A stretch of 64,000 nucleotides of DNA from Candidatus Flexifilum breve (GTDB lineage: Bacteria; Chloroflexota; Anaerolineae; Aggregatilineales; Phototrophicaceae): positions 310,001 through 374,000 of the forward strand of contig JADKGC010000007.1 in assembly GCA_016717205.1 (NCBI GenBank), read 5' to 3'. The position numbers and the translations under genes were made by a program. Position 1 is the first letter of the stretch; every line of letters starts with the position of its first letter. The notes beneath the pieces are model-generated. The model was not told the DNA's origin. It did not search any database and saw only the letters and a program-made list of their open reading frames with translations. Below are positions 35,940 to 44,726 of this stretch, piece after piece.

Positions 35940-35968
35940 TTGCGCCTCCTCACCATTCATGCTAGACT
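35940..35968 (+). promoter_or_regulatory. Possible promoter of the receiver-MinD operon
   Basis: TTGCGC (35940-35945) and TAGACT (35963-35968) 17 nt apart in the divergent gap; a minus-strand TATAAT at 35924-35919 faces the kinase gene. The boxes are imperfect. Confidence 0.35.
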
Positions 35969-36012
35969 TTCTTTAGAAATAGTTGCGATCCATTCAGCCT
36001 TCTGGTTTAACG

Positions 36013-37170
36013 ATGCCTGAAAAAATCCTGGTCGTCGATGATGATATCGACAGTCTCAAGTTAATCGGACTGATGCTCCAGCGTAATGGCTACGAGGTCA
36101 TCGCTGCCAGCGCGGGTAATCAAGCGCTCACCAAAGCTGCGAGTGAGCGGCCTGACCTCATTATCCTCGACATCATGATGCCGGATATGAATGGGTACGA
36201 AGTGACGCGCCGGTTGCGCAAAAACCCGGACACCCAACGTATCCCGATCATTATGTTCACCGCCAAAACCCTGATCGATGATAAAGTCGCCGGATTTGAG
36301 GCCGGAGCGGACGACTACCTCACCAAGCCGACGCATCCCGCAGAGCTCGCTTCCCGCGTCAAAGCTATACTGGCGCGGAGCGCCGCAGCGAAACCCCAGG
36401 GCGTGGCTCGGGGGGCAGCGATCGGTGTGCTTGGGGCAAAAGGCGGCGTCGGCACAACCATGCTGGCGGTGAACATTGCCGCAGCGCGGTTGCTCGCTGG
36501 CGATACGCCGATTATTGCCGATTTCCGCTTGGGTATGGGCAGTTTGGGCGTCTCCATCGGGTTGGCGCGTTCGCACGGTATGGCAAACGTGCTGAGCAAA
36601 CCCGCTGAAGAAATCCGACCGCGTGCGATTGAAAACGATCTCGTCACTCACCCTTCGGGTCTGCGAGCGCTGCTGTCGTCGGCGCGCGCTACCGAAGCTC
36701 AGTTGGCCTTCACGCCGGAAGCCGCTGTCGCCGTGGTACGTTCTTTGCGCAGCATGGGTCGGCCATCCGTGTTTGACCTTGGCTCGGGGCTGAGCCCCCT
36801 CAGCCAACGGTTGCTCCGTGAGATGGATCAGATTGTGCTCGTCGTCGATCCGCTGGTGGTTACGTTGACGATGGCCCGCGACATCATCCAGGAAATTATG
36901 ACGTGGCGCAACGACCCGAACCGCTTGCATGTGGTCGTCGTGAGCCGCGCGACTTCTTCGACGCCGCCCTCATGGAGCGATGTCGAGCAGTACCTCGGCT
37001 ATGAACTGCGTGGCATTATCTCGCTGGCCTCTGACTTGATGATTCAGGCGATGCAGGCGAACGTTCCGACCGTGATGTTCCAGCCGAACGCGGTGGTTTC
37101 GACACAGTTGATTAAATTGGCGGAAGACTTGCACAATCGGGTTCGCTTACCCGTAGGCGAACAATCCTAG
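36013..37170 (+). CDS. Response regulator receiver fused to a MinD/ParA-like ATPase (CpaE-like)
   Basis: A 385-residue fusion. Residues 1-122 are an intact receiver: acidic triad region VVDDD (8-11), phosphoacceptor Asp53 in LDIMMPDMNGYE, Thr83 and Lys105 in TKPT. Residues about 135-375 are a MinD/ParA-like ATPase with the deviant Walker A loop GAKGGVGTT (141-149), a following ADF switch segment and VVDP. CpaE-type proteins localise pilus or secretion machinery, but their receiver is usually degenerate; here all phosphorylation residues are kept. The ATG has its own weak site; the sirtuin gene follows after 11 nt. The partner kinase is likely one of the two beside it. Confidence 0.85.
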   Translation: MPEKILVVDDDIDSLKLIGLMLQRNGYEVIAASAGNQALTKAASERPDLIILDIMMPDMNGYEVTRRLRKNPDTQRIPIIMFTAKTLIDDKVAGFEAGADDYLTKPTHPAELASRVKAILARSAAAKPQGVARGAAIGVLGAKGGVGTTMLAVNIAAARLLAGDTPIIADFRLGMGSLGVSIGLARSHGMANVLSKPAEEIRPRAIENDLVTHPSGLRALLSSARATEAQLAFTPEAAVAVVRSLRSMGRPSVFDLGSGLSPLSQRLLREMDQIVLVVDPLVVTLTMARDIIQEIMTWRNDPNRLHVVVVSRATSSTPPSWSDVEQYLGYELRGIISLASDLMIQAMQANVPTVMFQPNAVVSTQLIKLAEDLHNRVRLPVGEQS

Positions 37171-37181
37171 GCGAAGTTGTT

Positions 37182-37940
37182 ATGCAAGACCCAATTGACA
37201 TCCTTGCCTACCACGTGTCCCAGTCACGCTCCATGATTGCGTTTACGGGAGCGGGGATTAGTACACCTTCCGGGATCCCGGACTTTCGGAGTCCCCACAA
37301 CGGGCTGTGGGAAAGTGTCGATCCCCTCGAAGTTGCCAGCATCTATGGGTTCCGCCAAAATCCGGAAGCATTTTACCGCTGGGTCTACCCTCTGGCTCGT
37401 CTCACGCTCAACGCACGCCCCAACCCCGCGCATCAAGCTCTCGCGCAGCTCGAAACGATGGGCAAACTCAAAGCGATCATCACCCAGAATATCGACATGC
37501 TGCATACGCGGGCTGGCAATCGTACGATCTATGAGCTGCACGGCCATATGCGAGAAGCGACGTGTGTGACGTGTTTTGCGGTGTATCCCGGCGAACCAAT
37601 CCTTGAGCGCTATCTCGACGATCGGATCCTGCCCCGCTGCCCTAAATGTGGCGGCGTCCTCAAACCGAATGTCATCCTGTTTGGCGAGCAGCTCCCTTAT
37701 CGTGAGTTGCAGAACGCTCAAGACGCCGCCCGGCACACGGATTTGATGCTCGTGATCGGATCATCATTAGAAGTTGCTCCGGCCAGCGACCTGCCCCTGC
37801 TCGCGCTGCGCAATGGGGCTAAACTATTTATCATCAATTACGACAAGACGTTTATTGATAGCAAAGCAACGTGCGTGATTCATGGGGATTGTGCCGAGGT
37901 GCTCCCCGCCATGCTGGATCGCTTGGAGAAGATAGTATGA
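37182..37940 (+). CDS. SIR2-family NAD-dependent protein deacylase
   Basis: Removes acyl groups from lysines using NAD. The 252-residue protein has FTGAGISTPSGIPDFRS (21-37), TQNIDMLH (101-108), the catalytic His120 in ELHG, a zinc site from Cys128, Cys131, Cys153 and Cys156, and VIGSSLEVAP. It is close to the bacterial and archaeal CobB/Sir2 class. Its ATG is 11 nt after the receiver-MinD gene and its stop overlaps the next kinase as ATGA, so it is embedded in a signalling operon; a role in deacylating a partner of that system is an inference. Confidence 0.93.
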   Translation: MQDPIDILAYHVSQSRSMIAFTGAGISTPSGIPDFRSPHNGLWESVDPLEVASIYGFRQNPEAFYRWVYPLARLTLNARPNPAHQALAQLETMGKLKAIITQNIDMLHTRAGNRTIYELHGHMREATCVTCFAVYPGEPILERYLDDRILPRCPKCGGVLKPNVILFGEQLPYRELQNAQDAARHTDLMLVIGSSLEVAPASDLPLLALRNGAKLFIINYDKTFIDSKATCVIHGDCAEVLPAMLDRLEKIV

Positions 37941-39163
37941 CGGTGACAAACGCCTCTCAGGGCAACGACTCGCGCACCTTTGATCGGTTGCTTGCCCGCT
38001 ATGAGCGGATTGTCGAAATCGGCCAGCAGTTAAACTCGATGCTCGATCATGTTTCGCTGCTGCGCCGCATCATCGCCGCGGCCACTGAACTCACCGAGAC
38101 CGAGTCTGCCTCGATTCTTTTGATTGATCCGGTCACTGGCGAGCTGCGCTTCGAGTTGGTGGGCACGCTCAACAGCAGTGATGTTGAGTCGATTGTGGTG
38201 CCGATGGAAGGCAGTATTGCTGGATGGGTGGTGAGCCACGGTGAACCCCGTGTCATCGAAGATGTGCGCCAAGACTCGAATTTCTACAGCAACGTCGATG
38301 ACCAGCTCAAGTTTCATACCCGGAATCTACTCGCCGTACCGATGCGCGCTCATAATCGCGTGATCGGCGCGCTCGAGGCGGTGAATAAGCGTACAGGCGA
38401 GCGCTTCAACGACGACGATGTGAAAACCCTCTCGATGCTGGCAACGCAGGCCGCCATTGCGATTGAAAACGCGCGTCTGTTTCAGCAAAGCGACTTCATG
38501 GCAGAAGTGGTGCACGAATTGCGCAGTCCCCTCGCTGCACTGCGGACCAGCATGTCGCTGCTGCTGCGTCCAGAACTCCCGGCGGACAAGAAAAGCACCA
38601 CCATCCTGACCATGCAGGGTGAGATTGAGCGGCTGATCCAGATGACGAGTGATTTCCTCGATTTGGCGCGTCTCGAATCGGGGCGCGTGCGCTTGAATAT
38701 ACAGCGGTTTGACCTTGACGTGCTGCTAAACGAATGCATCGACATTGTCCGGCAGCAAGCAGCGGACAAGACCATCAAGATCCAGGCGCAGATCGAACCC
38801 TTCCTCGTCGAAGGAGATCGCGGCAAGATTAAGCAGGTCATCCTCAATCTGCTCACGAACGCGATCAAGTACAATCGCGAGGGTGGCAGCATTCAAGTGG
38901 CCACCTACCTGAGTATCCGCCATGATGAGCCGTTCGCGGAACTATCCGTCGCTGATACCGGGTATGGGATTTCTAAAGAAAGCCAGAAGAAACTGTTCCA
39001 GAAGTTCTACCGCGTGGAAGAGACGGCAGATGTAGCGCAGGGGACGGGTCTCGGTCTCGCCATTGCCAAACACATCATTGAAGCCCACAAAGGCATGATC
39101 ACGCTGGAAAGTGAAGTTGGCAGCGGTTCGAATTTCTTCGTCACGCTGCCGTTATCCTCTTAG
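37937..39163 (+). CDS. GAF-domain sensor histidine kinase (soluble)
   Basis: A 408-residue kinase with no membrane segment. The N-terminal GAF domain (about 30-180, LLRRIIAAATELTETESASILLID to ATQAAIAIENARLFQ) is followed by the phosphoacceptor helix with His in MAEVVHELRSPLAALRTSM and an HATPase domain: NLLTNAIKYNREGG, DTGYGIS, GTGLGLAIAKHI. ATG 37937 overlaps the sirtuin stop (ATGA), so translation is probably coupled. Good candidate to phosphorylate the receiver-MinD fusion encoded first in the operon. Its last 4 bases overlap the convergent dehydrogenase gene. Confidence 0.9.
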   Translation: MTVTNASQGNDSRTFDRLLARYERIVEIGQQLNSMLDHVSLLRRIIAAATELTETESASILLIDPVTGELRFELVGTLNSSDVESIVVPMEGSIAGWVVSHGEPRVIEDVRQDSNFYSNVDDQLKFHTRNLLAVPMRAHNRVIGALEAVNKRTGERFNDDDVKTLSMLATQAAIAIENARLFQQSDFMAEVVHELRSPLAALRTSMSLLLRPELPADKKSTTILTMQGEIERLIQMTSDFLDLARLESGRVRLNIQRFDLDVLLNECIDIVRQQAADKTIKIQAQIEPFLVEGDRGKIKQVILNLLTNAIKYNREGGSIQVATYLSIRHDEPFAELSVADTGYGISKESQKKLFQKFYRVEETADVAQGTGLGLAIAKHIIEAHKGMITLESEVGSGSNFFVTLPLSS

Positions 39164-40107
39164 AAGTCGAGCAGAACCTTCAATTTCCCCGGTTGCGCCG
39201 CCGCGCTGAAGGCCTCCAGCGCCTCGTCGAGCGTGTAGCGCTGTTCGATCAGCGAATCGACGTCCACGAGCCCGAGGCTGAGCAGACGCAGTGCCGCCGG
39301 GAATGGGCCACAGCGACTGCCAATCACGCGAACTTCATTCACCGCAACACGGGTTAAGTCTGCCTGCGGCAGCGCCGTGTACGTACTTTTTAGGACCACC
39401 GTTCCGCGCGGCTCGACCATATCCAGCGCCGACGAGAAGCCTGCGGCTGTGCCCGTACAATCAATGACGACTTGCGCCTGCTGTGGTGGAACGCGATCTA
39501 CGGCGTCAATGCCCCAGTGATTGAGCAAACGCGCCTGCTGTTCGCGGCGCACCACGACCGACAGGTCACAGCCAATGAGACGCATCACCTGCGCGACCAG
39601 CATGCCGAGCTTTCCCGCCCCAATCAAGACGACTCGGTCACGCGGCGACACGTGGATAGCCTCGAAGATTTGTAGCGCTGCCGCCAGTGGTTCGACGAAC
39701 ACGGCCTGATCGTCGCTGATCTGATCCGGTACGACGTGCAAGTTTTGGCGCGTGAGTGCCAGATAATCCGCGAAAGCACCGGGATGCCGATCTAACCCGA
39801 CAGTACTGCGGTTGCGGCATTGACTGGGAATACCCCGCGCACACAGGTCGCAGGTACCATCAGCCACATTGATCTCTCCGACGACGCGGCGTCCGATGAG
39901 GTCATCAACTCCGCGGCCGTCAACCACTTCTCCGACAAACTCGTGACCGAGAATGCCGGAGTAGTTCATATAGCCCGCGACGAGTTCCAGATCGGTATTG
40001 CAGATTCCAGCGCGGCGTATTTTGATTAAGGCTTGATCTCCCGTCACCTGTGGCATCGCTGCGTGATGATCGACTCGTAGCTGTCCATCTAGGGTGACTG
40101 CCCGCAT
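39160..40107 (-). CDS. Zinc-type MDR alcohol/polyol dehydrogenase family protein
   Basis: A 315-residue NAD(P)-dependent medium-chain dehydrogenase. Seen: AGICNTDLELVAGYM with the catalytic-zinc Cys, GHEFVGEVV (His-Glu), VLIGAGKLGMLVAQVMRLIG (Rossmann loop) and DLTRVAVNEVRVIGSRCGPF. The structural-zinc lobe reads GTCDLCARGIPSQC, with only three of the four usual cysteines (an aspartate stands at the first). Substrate unknown; alcohol, sorbitol and threonine dehydrogenases are relatives. It starts 3 nt downstream of the secF stop, so it may be the last gene of the sec operon transcript. Confidence 0.85.
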   Translation of the reverse strand: MRAVTLDGQLRVDHHAAMPQVTGDQALIKIRRAGICNTDLELVAGYMNYSGILGHEFVGEVVDGRGVDDLIGRRVVGEINVADGTCDLCARGIPSQCRNRSTVGLDRHPGAFADYLALTRQNLHVVPDQISDDQAVFVEPLAAALQIFEAIHVSPRDRVVLIGAGKLGMLVAQVMRLIGCDLSVVVRREQQARLLNHWGIDAVDRVPPQQAQVVIDCTGTAAGFSSALDMVEPRGTVVLKSTYTALPQADLTRVAVNEVRVIGSRCGPFPAALRLLSLGLVDVDSLIEQRYTLDEALEAFSAAAQPGKLKVLLDF

Positions 40108-40110
40108 AAT

Positions 40111-41071
40111 TTACGCCTCACCTTCTAACGGTGTTAGATCCTTCTTCGGTTGATTGATGAACGGGATTTCGCCCTTCTCCCATGCTACCAGCAGCGGCAC
40201 GGCGATGAAAATCGACGAATACGTCCCCGTCAGCAAACCGACAAAGAGAATAGCAATGAACTGCTTGATCGACTCGCCGCCGAACAGCAGAATCGCGATC
40301 ATGATGAAGAACGCATTCAACTGTGTGGCGAGTGAACGGATGGATTGTTTCCAGAATGCTGCGGTTGACGATCACTTCGTACGGTTCGCCGAGGTGCTTC
40401 GGGATGTTCTCGCGGATCCGGTCGAACATGACAATCGTATCCTGCACCGAATAGGCAAGCACGGTCAAGACCGCCGTCAGGAACAGCGCATCGACTTCCC
40501 ACCCAAAGAGCAACCCGGCCAGCGACATGATCCCCGACACAACCAGCACGTCATGCACCATCGCAATGATTGAGCAAACGCCGTAGCGGAACGCATTGGG
40601 TACCTGTCGGAAGGCGATGACGACAAAGCCCGTCACAATTACGGAAGCAACAATCACGGCGAGGAACGCCGATTGACTGACTTCCTGCCCGACTGTCCCG
40701 GAGACCTGTTCGACGCGGAGACTGGCACGATCCAGCGGCGTAATCGCTTCCAACGCGTTGAGAATGTTGGTCTGAACTTCTTCGTCCTGGAAGTTGGCGC
40801 GCACCGACCACCGGTGTTCATCCGTCGCCCCTAGGCTCTGGATGCTGATATCCGTATTGCCAAACTGTTGGAACACATCGCGGATCGCGGTTTCGTCGGC
40901 CCCCGCTTCCGTGAACCGCAGCTCATAGATACTGCCGCCGACGAAGTCATTGCTCAAGCGGAACAGTGAGCCGGTGGTGAACAGCGAGTACAGCATGATC
41001 AGCACGCCGGGGATGATCACTGCCATTGAAATGAGAAAGAACAATCGGCGCTTTTGGACTAAGCTGAACAT
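40111..41071 (-). CDS. secF: Protein translocase subunit SecF, frameshifted
   Basis: Membrane part of the SecDF complex, which uses proton flow to pull exported proteins across the membrane. The first frame starts MFSLVQKRRLFFLIS at ATG 41071 (chosen because secD ends 4 nt upstream) and holds VGGSIYELRF, SAFLAVIVASVIVTGFVVIAF and TVLAYSVQDTIVMFDRIREN; it breaks after NRSILETIH. The other frame continues RSLATQLNAFFIMIAILLFGGESIKQFIAILFVGLLTGTYSSIFIA. The join is at 40338-40339, where one extra base is present. The composite of about 320 residues is full length. Confidence 0.93.
40338..40339 (-). other. Frameshift site in secF
   Basis: The coding strand reads ATCCATCCGTTC; removing one C gives Ile-His-Arg-Ser and joins the two SecF frames. 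A one-base insertion is implied. Confidence 0.75.
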
Positions 41072-41075
41072 CTGC

Positions 41076-42488
41076 CTACACCCCCAACAGCCAGTGCCGC
41101 TCCTTGAGCGGTTGGCGTAGTACACTGACAAACAGATTTAGGAATGTGCGGGTAACGAGCACGGCGGTGAACAGGTTGATAATCAGACCGAGTGCTAGTG
41201 TCACGGCGAAGCCGCTCACGATGCTCGCCCCGGGCGTCTGACCGAATAGGTAGAGCACCCCGCAGATGATGATCGTCGAAAAATTCGAGTCGCGGATCGA
41301 CTGCCACGCACGGTTAAAACCGGCGCTCAAGGCGTCTTCGAGCGGCTTTCCGCCGCGGAGTTCTTCTTTGATACGCTCAAAGATCAAGATGTTGCCATCG
41401 ACGGCTGTGCCAATCGAAATCAGAAACCCAGTAATCGCGGGTAACGTCAGCGTGACCGGGACCAGCTTGAAGACAGCGTAGTTCAGCAAGATGAACATCA
41501 CGAGGGCGAGATCGGCGGCAATGCCCGGCACGCGATAGTAGATCGCCATAAACAGGAAGACGATGATCACGCCAATGATACCCGCTCGAATACTCAGGTT
41601 CACGGACTCTTGACCGAGTGACGCCCCAACGGTTTCGGCGCTTTCTACGCGCAGCGGAATTGGCAGCGCGCCCGAACGGAGCTGCAGCGCGAGCTGCTGG
41701 GCTTCTTCCTGCGTAAATCCACCCTGAATGATGCCGCCCGTGTCCAACCGCGCTTGAATCGTCGGCGCATTGAGCAGCACGCCATCCAGCACAATCCCGA
41801 GCGGTTGGCCGAGGTTGGCTTCCGTATAGGGGCCGAAGATGGTTGCCGCGTCCGCGGTCAGTTCAAAGTTGATGATCCAGTCGCCAGTCTGGGTGAGCTG
41901 CGCCGAGGCAGCCTGCAGCCCTGCCCCTGTTAGCACGGTTTCAAACGGTTGACCGTTCGTCGGATTCACTAACGGAGTTTCGTTCGTCGTCGTGCTGCCC
42001 TCAGCCCCACCACGCTGATCGCGCAGTTGGACTTGTTGGGTCGTCAGCACCGGATGCCCTTCAAATTCGCGCACGCGGCTGCCGAGGCCCGTCATATTGA
42101 CGAATTCTAGCAGTGCCGTCTGGCGAATGGTGCCAATGGCTTGTTCCGGGTCAGTGACACCGGGCAGCTCGACCAGAATACGATCCGCGCCCTGAACCTG
42201 CACGGTGGGTTCGGTGACGCCGAGCGCGTTCACACGCCGGGCCACGTTGTTCGCGGCTTGGCGTAAATCTTCCGCACTGAAGGATCCGGGCGGAAGTTCA
42301 GCTTGCAGCAGCACCCGGAGCCCGCCTACCAGATCCAGCCCGAGGCTTTGCTGGACGTTGAGATTGACGTCGGTGGTTCCGTCGTCGTTGGTATCAATGT
42401 GAATGCCGGTAGTTTCCGGGAGGCTCACCCACACGCAGAATGCAGCGATCAGTAATACAACAATCAGCCAACGAAAGTGGCTACTCAT
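41076..42488 (-). CDS. secD: Protein translocase subunit SecD
   Basis: Partner of SecF, 470 residues. It has an N-terminal membrane segment, then GLDLVGGLRVLLQAE, the P1 domain (NVARRVNALGVTEPTVQVQGADRILVELPGV), LALQLRSGALPIPL, and six-segment export domain with AIYYRVPGIAADLALVMF and TAVDGNILIFERIKEEL, the proton-path helix region. The secD start overlaps the yajC stop by 8 nt, and secF starts 4 nt later, giving the classic yajC-secD-secF order. Confidence 0.96.
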   Translation of the reverse strand: MSSHFRWLIVVLLIAAFCVWVSLPETTGIHIDTNDDGTTDVNLNVQQSLGLDLVGGLRVLLQAELPPGSFSAEDLRQAANNVARRVNALGVTEPTVQVQGADRILVELPGVTDPEQAIGTIRQTALLEFVNMTGLGSRVREFEGHPVLTTQQVQLRDQRGGAEGSTTTNETPLVNPTNGQPFETVLTGAGLQAASAQLTQTGDWIINFELTADAATIFGPYTEANLGQPLGIVLDGVLLNAPTIQARLDTGGIIQGGFTQEEAQQLALQLRSGALPIPLRVESAETVGASLGQESVNLSIRAGIIGVIIVFLFMAIYYRVPGIAADLALVMFILLNYAVFKLVPVTLTLPAITGFLISIGTAVDGNILIFERIKEELRGGKPLEDALSAGFNRAWQSIRDSNFSTIIICGVLYLFGQTPGASIVSGFAVTLALGLIINLFTAVLVTRTFLNLFVSVLRQPLKERHWLLGV

Positions 42489-42810
42489 TCGGTTCTTTCC
42501 CCTGATTCATACTCTTGCGGATATTCTCCGCTAGTTCCTCGGGGTCATATGGTCGGAGAAGGGAAGCTGCGATCATCCGCACGACTACGCCGTCAGCGAT
42601 CTCGACCCGTGCAACGCCGGTCGTTTCATCAATTTCGGTCACTTTGCCGATCAAGCCGCCAAATGTGATCATTTCGTCACCCGGTTTGAGCGAACTGACA
42701 TACTGCTGCTGCTTCTGAAAGTCACGCTGACGCGGAAAGATGACCAGCGACCAGTAAGCTCCGAGCGCCAGAACCATCACCACGCCTAAAACGACGATTT
42801 CTTGCATCAC
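42481..42810 (-). CDS. yajC: Preprotein translocase subunit YajC
   Basis: Small single-span protein (109 residues) that associates with SecDF. Membrane segment about 5-25, then FPRQRDFQKQQQYVSSLKPGDEMITFGGLIGKVTEI, the family signature. The C-terminal tail is acidic (DPEELAENIRKSMNQG). Two ATG codons stand side by side at the start; GGAGG lies upstream. First gene of the sec operon. Confidence 0.95.
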   Translation of the reverse strand: MMQEIVVLGVVMVLALGAYWSLVIFPRQRDFQKQQQYVSSLKPGDEMITFGGLIGKVTEIDETTGVARVEIADGVVVRMIAASLLRPYDPEELAENIRKSMNQGKEPNE

Positions 42811-42884
42811 ACCTCCCTGAAAGCCCGGAGAATTATAGCGCCACTTATGGGCATTACAACCACCGATGCGGATCTTCAGTTTTC

Positions 42885-42913
42885 TTGACCAGATCGTCGT
42901 CTGCGCCTACAAT
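42885..42913 (+). promoter_or_regulatory. Promoter of the secreted protein gene at 42949
   Basis: TTGACC (42885-42890) and TACAAT (42908-42913) with an ideal 17-nt spacer, 35 nt before the ATG. Confidence 0.7.
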
Positions 42914-42948
42914 ACGGCGCATGACGTTCGCAGTTAGGGGAAAACCAC

Positions 42949-43995
42949 ATGGTTAAAAAGAGTTTACTGCTGCTCGTACTGCTTGGTCTGCTCTCCGTTT
43001 TGCCCGTCAGCGCGGGTGAACGTGTGATTTCCGTCAACTCCGGCGATGGCAACGCCTCTTGGTTTATTTCTGGCGAACCGTCTCTCGTGATGAATGGGTT
43101 CGATCTGCAATCACTCGGCATCGCGCGCCCGGCTGTGATTGATCGCATCAGTATCTCGGTCAATACGCCCGTCGCGAGTACCCCCGTCGACGTGGTTGTG
43201 TACCAGGATGCAAACGGTGGTTCGCCTATTGATGCGACGCTCGCGGGAACAACGCAGGCGACGATCACCACCTCAGGTGTTTTCACTGTCGTGCTGCCCA
43301 CGCCGATCACCGTCAACCAACCCGTGATCTGGATCGGCTTCTATTTGCCGGTTGACTTCAGCTTCTACGCGGATACCTCGGGAACATCTGTGCTCACCTA
43401 CTGGGCGTGGACGCCCGGTGGCCGCTTTGACCTGAACAATCTGGCGTCGGCCAGCGTTCTTGGCCCGGCGGATGGCACCTCGCCCGTGAATATCAATATG
43501 AATGGCAAGGCGCGGATCACGGCGGAAATCACTGGCGCGGGTGGTTCGACCACGGGCACCGCAGGGACTACGCCGCAGGGCACGGCAGTCAACACCGCCT
43601 CGATGTCAGCTTATCCGACCTGTGGCAATGCCCTCTGGGATACCGCTGACGAAATCATCAGCAACCGCGATGAAATCAACCTGCACTGTCAGGAAGTTCC
43701 CGCATGGCAGGCTCCATCATCACCGCTCGGGTATGTGCGCCGCGGCCCATTGTATGACATTCAGATCTACCGCCCGAACGGCAATCTTGTCTCGGGGCGC
43801 ATGGATATTCGCGTAACGCACTGCATTCGCCCCGCCGCCGAAGATTTGAGCACGGCCGTGGTTGGAAATGCATGGGGCGCGCCGCGGACGTGGAGCATTC
43901 TCCCATCCGTCATCTACGGTGATCTGGTGTGTGCTGAGGTTCGGCACGGTGGCAATCTCTCGTATTTTGTACCCAGTGTCGTCTCCGGCACGTAA
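42949..43995 (+). CDS. Secreted protein of unknown function
   Basis: A 348-residue protein with a clear signal peptide (KKSLLLLVLLGLLSVLPVSAG, cut after about residue 22). Residues 25-200 look like a beta-sandwich (SVNSGDGNASWFISGEPSLVMNGFDL, many Thr/Val strands), a Gly/Thr linker follows at about 197-220, and the last 120 residues hold four cysteines (PTCGN, LHCQE, THCIR, LVCAEV) that could form two disulfides. No enzyme motif is recognised. It has its own promoter and heads a likely three-gene unit with the two genes downstream. Confidence 0.7.
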   Translation: MVKKSLLLLVLLGLLSVLPVSAGERVISVNSGDGNASWFISGEPSLVMNGFDLQSLGIARPAVIDRISISVNTPVASTPVDVVVYQDANGGSPIDATLAGTTQATITTSGVFTVVLPTPITVNQPVIWIGFYLPVDFSFYADTSGTSVLTYWAWTPGGRFDLNNLASASVLGPADGTSPVNINMNGKARITAEITGAGGSTTGTAGTTPQGTAVNTASMSAYPTCGNALWDTADEIISNRDEINLHCQEVPAWQAPSSPLGYVRRGPLYDIQIYRPNGNLVSGRMDIRVTHCIRPAAEDLSTAVVGNAWGAPRTWSILPSVIYGDLVCAEVRHGGNLSYFVPSVVSGT

Positions 43996-44004
43996 GGATC
44001 AGGT

Positions 44005-44724
44005 GTGCGCGTCGTAATCAACGAAAAGCTGGCGGCTCGGATGCGCCAGATCGCACAGTATCTCATGTTCGTCACGTTTGGTGTACCGCTGGTGGGGCTG
44101 TTCTTCCTGAACAGCCAACCGGCGGACATTTTCTTCGCCGTCGTACTGCCGTTTGTGGTTTTGCTGATTGCGCTGATCATCACGGTCATCTCCGTACGTC
44201 TGGCCAATCTTTGGGTGCGCGTCCCGCGTCCGGAAGCCGTGATCCCGGAAAGTCTCAAGGGGATCGGCAAAAATTCCGTCATGTACAGCTACTGGCACTT
44301 TCCGGCGCGGCATGTGCTGATTGTGCCACAGGGCGTTTTTGCGCTGCATGTGATGTATCACGATGGCAAGTTCAGTGTGCATAATGATCGCTGGTCGCGC
44401 AAGCAGGTGGGTATCGCGCGTTTCCTCAGCCTACTGCGTTTCGACAGCGTCGGCGAACCAACGACCGAGGCGAAAACCGCCGCGGAACACGTGAAAAAAC
44501 TGCTTCAGCCGATTGCTGGTGAAATCGATGTTCAGCCGTTGATCGTCTTCATTGATCCGAAAGTCGAAGTGGAAGTCGGCGAGACCTCCGTGCCGATTGT
44601 GTCGGCGGATGGTGGTCAAGACAACGGCGGTATCAAGGAATACCTGTACGATCTCGGCAAGGGGAAGTACAAGACGCTCACTCCGGCGCAGATCGAAGCG
44701 TTCGAGGCGGCGACCGTCAGCTAG
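44005..44724 (+). CDS. Two-span membrane protein with a NERD-like region
   Basis: A 239-residue protein with two membrane segments (about 18-38 and 42-68), then a soluble region LKGIGKNSVMYSYWHFPARHVLIVPQGVFALHVMYHDGKFSV. That stretch resembles NERD (nuclease-related) domains, where strands around 'HhLiPpqGVfaiEVK' are conserved; the catalytic residues cannot be confirmed and the likeness is only approximate. GTG start with AAGGA upstream, 9 nt after the secreted-protein gene. The glycosyltransferase gene begins 2 nt after its stop. Confidence 0.6.
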   Translation: MRVVINEKLAARMRQIAQYLMFVTFGVPLVGLFFLNSQPADIFFAVVLPFVVLLIALIITVISVRLANLWVRVPRPEAVIPESLKGIGKNSVMYSYWHFPARHVLIVPQGVFALHVMYHDGKFSVHNDRWSRKQVGIARFLSLLRFDSVGEPTTEAKTAAEHVKKLLQPIAGEIDVQPLIVFIDPKVEVEVGETSVPIVSADGGQDNGGIKEYLYDLGKGKYKTLTPAQIEAFEAATVS

Positions 44725-44726
44725 CC

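Noticed and set aside
40111..40320. A separate 69-residue membrane protein
   Set aside because: Its sequence is the C-terminal part of SecF, cut off by the one-base indel at 40338-40339.
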